From Cranoglanis bouderius (lineage: Eukaryota; Chordata; Actinopteri; Siluriformes; Cranoglanididae), in the NCBI GenBank assembly GCA_023630585.1, contig CM042536.1:25846404-25910403 (forward strand): a stretch of DNA of 64,000 bases, written 5' to 3'. This document shows, in pieces, positions 1 through 18,200 of the stretch. The stretch's first letter is position 1. Every line of letters starts with the position of its first letter. The position numbers were made by a program, and so were the translations under genes. The notes beneath the pieces are model-generated. The model worked only from the letters and a program-made list of their open reading frames with translations. It had not been told where the DNA came from and did not search any database.

Positions 1-5794
<5,794 letters not shown>

Positions 5795-7796
5795 CCTCCG
5801 TCCTCTCCCAGTCTTCCCTGCTGCTGTGTCGGAATCTCTTCCTGGCGTTCGGCTCTTCGTGTCCCTTGGCTCAATGAGGCGGCGCCCAGCTAGTCCTCCA
5901 TAGGGTGCGTCGGTCAGTGGCGACGACGTGGAGGAAAAGACGAGGCCTCGGACCGTGGAGGCAGAGCGCCCGGCGACCGTAGGGGACACTTATGTAAGAG
6001 TCAAGAAAGAAACCTGCAGGAGAATACAGAATAAGGTCCAGGGTTATGATGACCTACACTCTAAATCACAAGACAACATATTTTCCCGGATTATAAACCA
6101 CAGCAAAGCAGCTTATGTGTTTGCCTTCGCCTAATGCTGAATGTTTGTTTTTAGAACACATTAAACCACCTAATATACAAAGTGAGCTCAGGTGCACAGA
6201 GGAATTAAAAATGCTTTATGGGGAATGCTTAATGCTTATATCAGGAAACTGATATATTAATATCCAAGCCAAAGAGAGATTAATATCATTTAAGACAGTG
6301 TCAGAATGATGGACATCTTGCAGCAGTTTCCTTGCAAGGTGCATGTGATGCCTGAGGCTTTAAAAAAATAAAAAAAATAAAAAATAAATATTCAAAACAA
6401 GAAGCAAGGTAGCACAAGAGAGAAATCAACACGCCCGTCTGTCATTCTGACGTTGTCTCTCTCTCTGAACAGAAGCTGCAGCTGTTTTCCCTCTGGATAA
6501 TCATGGCTTGTGAGGAAGCGACACTATTCATTACACCCCGTGGTTTCCTCCTTGAAACCATGGCAACAGCACCAAGAGCGTGGGCAAATAATAGTCATAG
6601 TCAGAGACGGTGGTGTCCGCGCACGATCTTGCACCAGGTCATGACTCCGAACAGGCAATTAGCTCGATTATGAGATCGGTCAACGAAGCGCAATATTGAG
6701 TGGAGTAGTGAAACTTCACCGAACTCAAAGGCAATCTTCGTTTGCTGTTTGTTTAGACCTGCGGTGGTTTCCCTGGCATCAATCAAAACATGAGATCGGT
6801 ATCTCCTACACAATGGCTGAGCTGAACACGATAAATTAGGCTAATCAGTCGCCGTTGTTGTGGAGCTTTCTGGCAGCAAAGTGAATGAGGGCAATCGGAG
6901 ATCAAAAGTCTTAACAGGGTAAAACGAGGGCATCGGGCACTGAGGGTCAGCGGCGTTCAACCATGCAATCTCAGCCGAAGTGACTAAGATCAGAGGAAGT
7001 TGTTGTCGAGACTCTTGACTCATTTCCTCCACATCCGCACTACACTGATTGATAAGTCAGATGTTTTTATGGAGACGAGGAAATCACTCTCCATTTGATT
7101 TTTTTGCATTTCCCAGAATTTGGGAAATTAAAATGATCATTCATTCTTCGAGAACTTCATCCTAATCAAGATCGCCGTGGCTCCTGGGAACAACGAGAGA
7201 GTTCCAAGTCCATCGCAGGGAAACGTTCACACACTGACTCAAACCTATGGTAGGCCAGTAACCCGAGTAACCCGAGCTCAGGATCGAACCGGAGACCCTG
7301 TGAGCAAAGCTGGGTTTTTTCCTGAGCTGGGATTCAGCAAGGCAGTTCTTCTTTTGTAAAGAGGAACTGTTTTAAATGCAACACCCTACTAAAGCATAAC
7401 AGCATGTGCTGCGATAACGTAGGACTTAAACAATCCCATCCACTGCCATGTTATAGTGTCCAAAAAGTTACACTTAGCCTTGGCACTGCAAATGAACTAC
7501 ACTGGGTCTCATTTATCAAGCTGGATACAAACGGATTTATGCATGAATCATATGTATGAATGTTTACACAACAAATTTGGCATTTCTGTAAATTCGGAAA
7601 AACGTTCGTATCCTACTCGTGCTCCCGAGTGTAAATTTACTCTCAAGAAGACTAACTAATGTAAAACTCGACTTAATCAGCTTAAAATCGTATAATCTGC
7701 GTGGAATACTGCACTTTTATATCTGGAATATACTTGAGTTTAAATCGCTTATTTTTTATTACCTTTACAGTGTTTAGCAGACGCCCCTTATCCAAA

Positions 7797-8508
7797 ATTC
7801 CTCCAAGAGCACAACAACTACTCATCCAGGAAGTCACAAAAGAGCCAAGGACAACATCAAAGGACCTACAGAAAGACACCGGGCAAAAATGGCATCCATG
7901 GAAGAGTGGTGAGGTGAAAACCACTGCTAACCCTGAACAACATTAAGGCTCGTCTGAATTTTGCCAAAACACCCTTGATGATCCTCAAACCTTTTAGGAG
8001 AATGTTCTGTGGATTGATGAGATCGAAAGTGGAACACAGGGGTCCCGTTACATCTGGCATAAACCAAACATGAATTCTGCTCTCTAAAGGAGAAAAAAGT
8101 CCTAAAGGAGAATGTCCAGTCTTCATTCCATAAGTTGAAACTCAAACACAATTGGATTATGCAGCAAGACAATGATCCAAAGCATGGGAGTAAATCCTAG
8201 TCCTAGAAGTAAGTGAAAGACTGATCTCCAGTTATTAGAAGCGTTTGGTTGCAGTTATTGCTGCTAAAGGTGGCACAAACAGATTTTAAGTTTAAAGGGG
8301 CAATTAGTTTTTCACATAGGTGATAGGGGTTGGATGACTTTTTTTTTTGCTTCAATAAAAAACCCAAATAAATAAAAACCATACTGTGTGTTTACTCAGG
8401 TTGCCTTTGTTTTATGTTTTATTTCGTTTGAAGATCTAAAACTATTTAGTGTGAGATATACACAGAAACAAAAAGAAATCAGGCAAATACTTTTTCACAG
8501 CACTCTAT
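7797..8508 (+). mobile_element. 5'-truncated Tc1-like transposon with dead transposase
   Basis: Shares long similarity, in opposite orientation, with the element at 47386-48740, including the right end ATACTTTTTCACAGCACT. The plus strand contains broken transposase sequence (ARLNFAKT, then frameshifts and stops near the first catalytic region). The left terminal repeat is missing and the sequence abuts a SINE-like scrap ending near 7796. It lies in cul1 intron 1. Confidence 0.82.
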
Positions 8509-9415
8509 GTTATAACAGCTATAAAACTTTAAGCCTCTCTTTTTTCCCCCCTCACTCTTGAATTTAATAAAATTTTTAAACATTTAAAAATGTTTTACAG
8601 AGAAACCAGGAAGTGTAAAGTCCCGTCTTCACGCCTTACTACCAATGGAGACTTCTTAAACACACCTGACCTGAACATCTCCTTACAGAAAACTTCACCA
8701 TCTCAAGCGTCCCACATCCAAATCCCTCTGAACGTGTCGTTACTATAGAAAAGAGAATGTATTAGACTCAGTGCAACTCTGTGGCTTCAGTGACTCCTGT
8801 CAGAGCTGCTGTAATAGGATGCGTCTCAATCAGCTCCCTAGTTCAGTAGTCAGGGCACTGATCAGGGAGTCGGCCATTTTAAGGGCTGCCTCAATCGCAA
8901 AATCCTTCCAGTGCACTGGAACGGCACATGCTAAAAAAAAAAAAATTTAAATCCCCACAATGCACCGCAAAAACCAGGGCACATCGATGCTCAATATGTT
9001 CCCTTATGCTCATTAGGTTCCCTGGAAATGGCGTCATACGGTTTTGTTTGAGTCGAATGACTTCTGTTCAATTATTATAAAATAAATAAATAAATAATCC
9101 ACTAGCTAGCCTACGATCCTGCTTGAAGTACCATCACAGAAACGTGTGTGATTAAGCTAACAAATTTATATGACATAATGTAGGAAACAACGCGAGAACG
9201 TAGTCATGTCACCGGAAATTGAGTCTTCAGTGTCCCAATGTGTAGTGAGCCAGGGTTCATGGTATACTGATTCACCACCTACGGAGCTAATTGAGATGCA
9301 CATGTAGGAAATTAACCAACAACTTCTGACCAATCAGGGTGGAGAATTCAACAGTGCTGTGGTAGAACACAGAGAACAGCAGGTTGGTGGACTGTTTCTC
9401 AACACTTTTGTACCT

Positions 9416-9418
<3 letters not shown>

Positions 9419-9454
<36 letters not shown>

Positions 9455-9480
9455 ACTGTGTACAATCTCCTTTGTGTGTG

Positions 9481-9537
<57 letters not shown>

Positions 9538-9560
9538 TATATGTGTGTGTGTGTGTGTGA
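9419..9560. repeat. Compound AC / TA / TG microsatellite
   Basis: AC at 9419-9452, TA at 9485-9532 and TG at 9541-9560, separated by short unique pieces, in cul1 intron 1. Reading frames through it give IYIYIY or HTHTHT strings and are not genes. Confidence 0.97.
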
Positions 9561-10212
9561 GAAACACCTGAGCAGAAACCTGGTTTTATCCAGAACACCT
9601 GCTGCTTGTCAATAAACATCCAGCTATTTGTCAACATGTTTACACACCAGACAGATGCGGAATAACATCCTCTTAATGCACTTATTACAGTTACAGCTGT
9701 CTAAACGCGCTGAGTACCCGTTATTATTATTATGGGATGTTGTTGTTATTATTACGGGATATACGCTTAGGTCAAAACATCACGTTAGCGCGCTAATGAC
9801 ATGTCGTTCTCACGGTGGTCGGTTTGGCGTACGACGTTCGGAGAATAAAATTAAAACATCAGATATTAACCAATTATAACTACTGCATAAAAACACACAA
9901 CGCAGTATTACGAAACCATTCTGATATGCTAGGTTTCAGAGCTAGCCGCTAAAGCTAAAGAGCTAGCAAGCGAGTGTTACCGGGAGGCCCGAGTTGGGAG
10001 CAAGCTCAAAATTCTTTCACTCAGCTACGAAAAGAATCCGTGTGTATAATAAATTCTAAGAAGTCGTAGATTAGCGACCAGGTACAAACTTTGCTAGCTA
10101 GCTAAGTAAAACGGGTTAAGCTAAACTAGCAGCCACGGGTCGCAGGCTTTTTTTTTTTTTTTTTTTTTTTTTTAGTTAAACAAACCTAGCCGGCTAAATG
10201 CGCGCTCTTACC

Positions 10213-10440
10213 ATTGTCCAGCAGCACGCGCTTCTGAATCTTCAGATCACGATCACATGAAAGGAGGACAAACCTACAATTTATTCCCACTTTTCGGATA
10301 ATTTTCCAATTTGTAAATCCAAAAAAAATCACCCGACCAACCCAGACTCCCGTATAACGCAGTCCAGTTTTCGCTAACAAAGCTACAACTGCAGTTACAT
10401 CGAGAGGCAAAATGGCGCCGTATCCCAAATCCATCCAAAC
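10213..10440 (-). other. cul1: Probable cul1 non-coding first exon (5' UTR) and promoter area
   Basis: On the minus strand the sequence ends ...GCTGGACAATG|GTAAGAGC, a strong donor, with the exon's 3' edge at 10213. It lies upstream of the first coding exon, whose own acceptor leaves a 219-base untranslated leader, so a separate 5' UTR exon is expected. The area holds CpG-containing sequence (GCGCGC, CACGCG, GGCGCC) unlike the surrounding AT-rich DNA. A YY1-like AAAATGGCGCC motif lies at about 10409-10419 and an E-box-like TCATGTGA at about 10254-10261. The 5' boundary is a guess. No TATA box was recognised. Transcript data would be needed to fix the start. Confidence 0.5.
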
Positions 10441-11914
10441 ACCATTCACAAGTGCACTACATATGGAATAATGTTATACCCTTCTGTGCTCCAAGGAAGT
10501 ACACTATGGGTCAAATGGGACCTATTTAGGACGCAGCCAGCGATACTGCCTTCGAAGTGTGCTCACAGAAATGTGTCCGTAAGAAACGCGGAATTAGATG
10601 ACGTTCCGGTTCTCTGCAAAAAAAGATTGCGTATATGAAGGGACGCTTACTGGACTGTTAAATCAGGGGTTGATTTTAATAAAAAAAAATACAAATTTTA
10701 TTCTGATAGTATAATCCAGTTTTTCAAAGCACTTTGTTAATATGTAGATTCAAAACTTTTTGTATCTTATTTTATAGTTTTGTTTAGTACTTAGGTTCCA
10801 TTTGATATTTTTGTTTGTTTTAATTTTTAAATGAGAAAATCAACAACTTCCAAGAGATATATTAAGAAGTATATTAGCTATAGTTGACCATCATATCATA
10901 TCATATCATATCACAACTATCACAACTGTGGCAGTTTATACTAGCCAATAAATAATGATCTAACCCATCATTATATAATTAAAACAAACAAATAACACAT
11001 AAAAATAATCCCAACCCTCTGGATTTACTTTGAGAACCACTGCTTTAGATCACAGTTTGAATCGGAATGTCGTTCATTTTCAGTGATATATTGTAGAATA
11101 TTCTCCCGATTTACCACAATAAATAAACATAAACATTATGGATGTTCTATGTACATGTTTATTTTTGTCATTTTTCATTTCTTCCTTAAAATCTAGGTGT
11201 TTGACAGAAGAACAGATCACCTAGATCTTTAAGGACATGCAACAATGTACAAATCATTTTTTTTTAAATCTTCATACATATATACAAATATACATCCATA
11301 CTTGTATATTGTATATGTCTAAGCAGCAAGACATGACAGTTAGAAATGACTGGAAATAAACTGCATGTATAGTCTGTATAGCTGCTGAGGATATCAGATT
11401 TAATTTCCCCTTATGCTGAAGGTCAGCAAGGCCACGTCAGATTTTCATCTACTGTGGAAACAATGCAATAATTTATTGATTTTATTTTATTTTTTTGCAA
11501 TACTTTCATTCTGGACACTTTGCATTCATACAACTGTAAAACAGAATAACACATAAAAGTATGTAACAAAAAAATGTATGTAATTTTTTTTGTGTTGACT
11601 CAATGGTAATCTTGTCATATATAAGAAGCAATACGTGACATTTTCTCAAATCTATTGAAAAATAATTTACTTAACAGCAGATGTTGAACGTTACATGATT
11701 ACAAGAAAGATGAAAATAACCTGCATGTCTAAAATCTGTTCTTATGGTGTTTATCTCCTTCATTTTATAACAACACAAGGCATAAAAACATTCAAGCCAC
11801 AAAATCCATAAAGTGAAATCACACTCGCTTTAATAATGATCATGCTTGCAAACAAACAAACAAACAAACCAAAACTGTTGTGATAAACTGTAGCCAAATG
11901 GAAAACCTACAAAG

Positions 11915-12206
11915 CTGTGTGTGCAAAAGTTTACACACCCTTAGGACAAAATGAAGAAAAGTTACCGGGAGCAATTTATAGCAACAAGAGGTTCCTTAAA
12001 GATAAGAATATTAATACTGATAGAAAGCAAGATATCAGCCCAAATTTGTGCATCTCTTGTGATTCCCGAACATCCGATTAATTTTCTCTAATAACTTGGA
12101 GTTGGAACTCTATTTATTTGGGCATCGTCTGCAAAATAGAAATACATTTATTTTTTCCCTCATTCAACAACCATGGGGGCACAAACTTTTGCACTTGACT
12201 GTAGAT
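11915..12206. mobile_element. MITE-like element with short inverted ends
   Basis: TGTGCAAAAGTTTACACACC on the left is inverted as GGGGCACAAACTTTTGCACTT on the right, enclosing about 250 bases without coding sequence. It lies in the cntnap2-cul1 intergenic DNA. Confidence 0.7.
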
Positions 12207-12579
12207 ATGTAGGAAAAATGCTGTCTATCTGCCAGCCGTCACTTGACGACACTGTAACTAATCAGTAAACTCAGATTCTGACATAACTACATAATAAACA
12301 GATTCTCCCCTTTAAGCCAGCAGGATTTATGAAGGTGTGTCTTAGATATCTGATAATCTTATAACTCACCTGCGACTACTTTTCTGATCTGAGCTAATCT
12401 AAATGTCGTGAGGAATTATTACACCGCACGTTCACACTCGACATCAAATCAAATCAGGACTTTGCTGAAGTGCATCTGAGAACATGCTTATGGCTGTACT
12501 GCAGCTCTGTGGGCTGTGAAAGCCTGCGGGAGCTCGTTTTAGGCATCGGGTCCTACTGTAGGACCAAGCTTGTGAATAA

Positions 12580-13136
12580 ATGATACAAACAAACAAACAA
12601 ACAAACAATGTTGTACTCCAGTTCTGTATCCTGTACGAGCCGGTGAAAGGTCATCTTGGCACTGTATCTTACTTTAGAACTACACAGACAAACAAACAAA
12701 CAAACAAACAAAAAATTGTAGGCACTGTGTCTTACTTTAGAACCACACATATAAACAAACAAACAAATAAACAAACAAAGTTATTTATTCAATTCTGGAT
12801 CCTCTGAAAAGTCATTTTGGCACTTTCTTTTTTTTTAACAATGAAAAGAAGTAAATAAATAGATAGATAGTTAGATAGATAAAGACAGAAAGAAGGGAAA
12901 ACATAAATAAACTCTAATAAATAAATAAATATATACAGAAAGGAAAACAAATACATTTAAACAAACAAACAAACAAACAAATAAATAAAGACAGAAAGAG
13001 AGACTGAAAGGAAAACAAATAAATTCTAATAAATAAATAAATAGATAGATACATAAATAAATAAACAAACAAATAGATAAAGACAGAAATAAAGAAAACA
13101 AATAAACTCTAAAAAATAAACACAAATAAACAAAAA

Positions 13137-13167
<31 letters not shown>

Positions 13168-13172
13168 ATATA
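12580..13172. repeat. AAAC / AAAT / ATAG simple-repeat field
   Basis: Several blocks of AAAC, AAAT and GATA units are interspersed with two diverged copies of a longer unit containing CTTACTTTAGAACYACACA (12668 and 12730). On the minus strand these make long LFVCLFIY-type frames that are not genes. Confidence 0.9.
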
Positions 13173-13458
13173 GAAAGGTGTCTTTTGAAAGGATGTCATT
13201 ATGGTGCTGTATAACAAACAAACAAAATCAAACAAACTAACACTTTTGAAACTGTAAAATGGAGAACAGTGGATTGTTTCTTTAATGGTTGGACACATCC
13301 CTTTAAATCCCTCAGGACCATCAACAGAACTGAACCAAACACTTCCTGCTTCTGACAGAATGATTTCTAACATTCAGTATTAAAGCTCACAGCATTAATG
13401 AGGCTGGATGAAAGATTGCTAAAGGCCGTTTTCCATACGAGGGGATGGAGTAAATCAC

Positions 13459-13463
<5 letters not shown>

Positions 13464-13505
<42 letters not shown>
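13464..13505. repeat. AC microsatellite
   Basis: About 42 bases of AC downstream of cntnap2, possibly within its 3' UTR. Confidence 0.95.
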
Positions 13506-13508
<3 letters not shown>

Positions 13509-13890
13509 GGAATGAACACAGCTACAGAAAACAAATGAACTCTAAGAACATAAAGTACACAGGAGCTGCTGTAACAGTGAGGAACGGCATTCGTGTCCCA
13601 TGCTACTGTGGTGTATCGCTGAAAACATACTGACATACAATCACATCATCATCTGTAACACCGATATCCGTTTTGCTCTTGGGGTTTGTGAAGAAGGCAG
13701 TCAGAAGAAGTCCGTCCACCATTCTGATGGAAGCTTCCGGTTGCTTCCATTTGTCAGTCCATGGAAAGCAGAAAGATGTTTTGTCTCTATGTGAACGGGA
13801 TGAAGTGAGATTTTATATACAGCGTAATTCCCGGGCAGTGTCCTGTCCATCAGTAAACACACTTCACTTCCTCCTGGAGTCCGTATGATG

Positions 13891-13930
<40 letters not shown>
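13891..13930. repeat. cntnap2: AC microsatellite in cntnap2 3' UTR
   Basis: About 40 bases of AC start some 54 bases past the stop codon, so the mRNA would carry a UG repeat early in its 3' UTR. Confidence 0.95.
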
Positions 13931-13932
<2 letters not shown>

Positions 13933-13983
13933 AGAGTTAATGTTTGTGTATGTATCTCCCCCTTTTTCTCATGCACCAGGGGC

Positions 13984-14183
13984 TTAAATAAACCACTCCT
14001 TCTTGCTCTCGTCGATGGTCTCTGTGAAGGCGGGGTCGTTCACGATGATGGCGGCGTCAGCACAGTCCGCTGACTCCGCCCCCTTCGCTTCGTTGGTGTG
14101 GTACGAGCCCTTGTGGCGGAACATGTGGCGCACCAGGAACACCAGTGTGCAGAGGATGGAGAAGATTACGACTGCAATGATAC
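13984..14183 (-). CDS. cntnap2: cntnap2 exon 25: transmembrane segment, cytoplasmic tail and stop
   Basis: Acceptor TTGTTCAG|GTATC. The hydrophobic run IIAVVIFSILCTLVFLV is followed by RHMFRHKGSYHTNEAKG, the juxtamembrane protein-4.1-binding segment of the family. The tail continues with GAESADCADAAI and ends TETIDESKKEWFI then TAA. The final EWFI is a class II PDZ ligand. The AC repeat in the 3' UTR begins about 50 bases past the stop. Confidence 0.97.
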
Positions 14184-14451
14184 CTGAACAACAGGGGAGG
14201 GGGGGGGTCAATGTTGAGTCATAATAATAATAATAGTAATAATAATAATAATAATAATAAGAATAAGAAGAAGGATGATAATAATAATGCCATTATTACA
14301 TTATTATGTTTAACTGTGATTATTCTTATTTGTGCTAAATTTTGATAACAAAATAATATTATTAAATCTTATATAATTAACTTGATTTATATATTAGTAT
14401 TAATAATTTAAATATTTAGTAAACTAAAGTATTACATCTGTTAAAAATATC

Positions 14452-14497
<46 letters not shown>

Positions 14498-14945
14498 ACG
14501 ATGAATAAGAAAATATTGTGATAGATGTATTACATTATCTGTGGTAAACTGCAGTAAAAAAAATAAAGTATATTATAATTACATCAGTGATAAAAATAGA
14601 AATAAATAATTTTAAATCTTATTAACATTATTCGAAGTATTATTCGTATTAATAATCATATTATTATTATTGGGTTATACTTAGTAAACTAATGTATTAG
14701 ATCTTTTAAACTGACTACTACACTAGTAATAAAAAATAGCATTTATTTAATAATTAGTATGAAACACATTTATTTATTTAATTAATTAATTAATTAATTA
14801 ATATAACAATAATAACCATCATTGTGAACATTATGTGTTTTATGATTATTAGCTCATTATTTTTCCTCTGACTGTTTCTGTCGTCCACACGGGGGAGCTT
14901 TTAACATTTAAGTAGCTTTGTGTTTGTGTGTATCGCCACAAGACA

Positions 14946-14983
<38 letters not shown>

Positions 14984-15254
14984 ACAGCAGGATCTCACTA
15001 AGGTACACTAATGTAATGGAACACGGGGAATTGTATAAATCATACTATATTTGCAGGTTGAGAATTTCTATAATAACTGAAACATATTTCTTTGATGTAA
15101 ACCAAATGCACATGAAGCCTCACCTCCGATTATCGCTGAGTCGCGGTTCACTCCATCCCGGTTCACTCCCTCATCATCGAATGGGAACTGGATTCCAGCT
15201 AAACAAAGGAAGATAAAAGATTTCTAAAATAGTGGTCTTAATATAATAAGCAGA

Positions 15255-15298
<44 letters not shown>

Positions 15299-18200
15299 TG
15301 TTAGCTGACATTACAATCAGTGTGTCTCGTGTGAATCGAGTGTGAGTGGAGAGGTCGAAGTTGGCACAGGAGCAGATCTCAGATAAACCGTCTGCTCCTT
15401 TCAGCTGCCATCTCAGCGGGACACACACTCTGCATGACCGAAACCCAGGAATACCAAATGCACCCCTACACACACACGCACAAACACAAACACACACACA
15501 CACGCACGGGATGTGATGTATGTGCCAGTGCTGCACTAATCCTCTCTATAGCCCAGGGATCACAGATGGCATCATCACTATAGCTTTCTTTTAATAAAAC
15601 ACCACCCTTAGAGTATCTTCTTCTACTGTACAACCCAAATTAACTGTAAACAATGACATATAGTTTCTCTGCAAACAAATTCATTAAAAAAACCCATTCT
15701 GAAGAATTAAATTAGTCTCTTAAATCTCTAGGTGGAAAATGAAGCTGCAGTTTTCTGGCCTGTGTTTACAAAAGCAGCGAGGAAGATCATTTCTCTAAAA
15801 TAACTGATGCAAAACCTGTAACAGTAAACAAACTCAGTGAGATATTACTCTCTGTTTCTGCCACATTGCATAAAGCACTCGCATTTCCTTTCTCAGTAAT
15901 GGCTTTTCTATTGTTCATACAAACAAAACAATATTAAATCTTATTACATATTATTACTACTCACCAAGAATAGAACACCTAGTTTCCAGAGAAATAAAAA
16001 ATATATATGTATACAGTATGTACTGTATACGTATAATATACATTCATCAGCCACTTTATTAGAAAAGTACGCCTGCTCATTCATGCAGATATCCAATCAG
16101 CCAATCACGTGGCAGCAATGCAGTATAGAAAATCATGCCGATACAGGTCAAGCGCTTCATTTAATGTTCACATCAAACAACAGCATCAAACTTTGACCGG
16201 CTGGTCTGAGTATTTCAGAAACTAGAAACTGATCTACTGGGATTTTCACGCACAGCAAATCTCTATAGTTCGCACAAAGTGGTGCGAAAAACAAAAAAAA
16301 ACATCCAGTGAGGACCAGCTCTTCGGGTTTGGTGATGAGAGAAGTCAGAGGTCAGACTGGTTCAAGCTGACAGGAAGGCTACGGAAGCTCAAATAAACAA
16401 CCCTTTACAACCGTGATGAGCAGAAAAGCATCTCAGAACACACGGTGTCGAGGCGGATGGGCTACAAGAGCCGAAGTTCCACTTTTATCAGCCATGAACA
16501 AGAATTTTAATGCTATAGTGGGTACAAACTGGACAGAAGAATTACAGTCCCCTCCAAAACTATTGGAACAGTAAGGCCAAGACTTTTTTTTTTTTTTGCT
16601 GTCGAGTGAAGACATTTGGGTTTGAGATCAAAAGATGAATATGAGAAGATAGTTTAGAATTTCAGCTTTTATTTCCTGGTATTTAGATGTAGATGTGTTA
16701 AAGGACGTAGAACATAGCAAATTTTGTATCAGACGACCCAATCTGTAGGTGAGCAAAAATATTGGAACACGCGACTGACAGATGTTTCTTGTTCCCCAGG
16801 TGTGTCCTGTTAAATTGATTGTTTAAACAATAAATAGCTCTGAACATCTTCTTTTGGTTTGCGCCTTCAGTTATACCTGTGAAGACTGCATTTGATGTTA
16901 AAAAGGATAAACTATCATGAAGACTAGAGCGCTTTCAAGGGGAAAAAGTGGAAGGTTTTAGACTGGCCAAGTCAATCACCAGACCTTAACCCAATTGAGC
17001 AGCATTTCACCTCCTGAAGAGGAGACCGAAACAAACAACTGAAAGAGGCCACGGGAAAATCCTGGAAAAGCAACAAAAAAAGAATGCAACAATTCTGTGA
17101 TGATAATGAGCCGCAGGCTTGATGTAGTTATTGTGGATATGCACCCTATTATTAAGTGTTGTTTACTTTAATATACTTCAAGACTGATCTGTTCCTATAC
17201 TTTTGCTCACCTAAAAATTGGGCGGTCTGACACAAAAGCTTCTATGTTTTATGTTGTTAGATGTAAATACCAGGAAATAAAAGCTGAAATCCTACAACTC
17301 TCGCCTCATATCCATCTTTTGATCTCAAACCCAAACGTCTGTGGTGTATAGCACGAACAAATGAACTGGCCTTGCCGTTCCAATACTTTCAGAGAGGACT
17401 GTATTTGACCGTGAATTTTCCAGCGATCATTTTAAAGGTCACTTTGCTTCTCAACTGCCCTCAACCCCAAATATTAAATATTCATATAGTTAGTGGATCG
17501 TTTAGTGGAGCGCTCCTCAAGTTACAAAACTGTAGGTCTTCTCACAACTTTTGCTCAGTGTTTTATTTTACTGTCAACATCCTGGACATTTAAACACAGA
17601 GCTCGGAATAAACAGACTATAAATAATGAGAAGGAAAGGATGTACAGAAGGAAGGAGGAAAGGGCTATAGATCTTCAGCCTCAGGAGAACATGTGGTCAT
17701 GGCTTGTCAACAAGGCCTGGATCAATAAAGCAGCCTTGCTAATGATCACACAGCAACATGAGCCTGAAGGGAAGCCGGAGGGAGCAAATCAGTAACGAGA
17801 TGTAACGAGCGGTAATAATCCACACAAGATGTTCTCCCCAGTCATATCGGCTATAAATGGTTTTCATGAATGATGGTAGTAATAATTACCATCCTTATCA
17901 TCCTCACTGTCTCACCTGATTCGGGCTGCCAGGGGTTGAAGGTCACCGACATGGCGGGGATGGTGAGCGGTAAAGCGCCGCAGTTGGACTCCACCAGCAC
18001 GCCCTGAATGGAGGCGGTGGACGGAGCGCTCGGTCTCAACGCCGCTTTCAGAGGCGCGATGCGGTTGAACTGCACCCTGGAGAGGCAGCCGACGAAGCCC
18101 GGAGTGTTGTAACGCTCTATGAGCACGCTGTCTACCTGACCTGTTTCTGAAAAAAAAAAAAAAAACAAATCAGAGAAGAAGAGATTGTAGATATAATGTA

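Larger units (their letters stand above)
6014..10212. other. cul1 intron 1: mixed unique sequence and repeats
   Basis: No coding exon is supported. 6430-7150 is complex, non-repetitive DNA with no obvious transposon. 7150-7310 is a fragment of the short interspersed repeat found in fuller form at 26127-26470. 7797-8508 is a Tc1-like fragment. 8815-9060 is a further dispersed-repeat fragment. 9419-9560 holds AC, TA and TG repeats. A poly-T run occupies about 10148-10173. Confidence 0.7.
10441..13983. other. Intergenic stretch and cntnap2 3' UTR
   Basis: Between the cntnap2 stop and the presumed cul1 start. From the right it contains the cntnap2 3' UTR (its end is not fixed; a minus-strand AATAAA at 12784-12789 is one weak candidate), two AC repeats, AAAC/AAAT arrays, a MITE and AT-rich DNA without open frames. 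A TCATA pentamer run lies at about 10890-10914. The segment at 10445-10560 resembles a dispersed fish repeat seen in part at 8815-9060. No gene is supported here. Confidence 0.7.

Noticed and set aside
10186..10449. 87-codon frame at the cul1 promoter as an upstream gene
   Set aside because: No conserved domain; it overlaps the presumed 5' UTR exon and reads through its donor.
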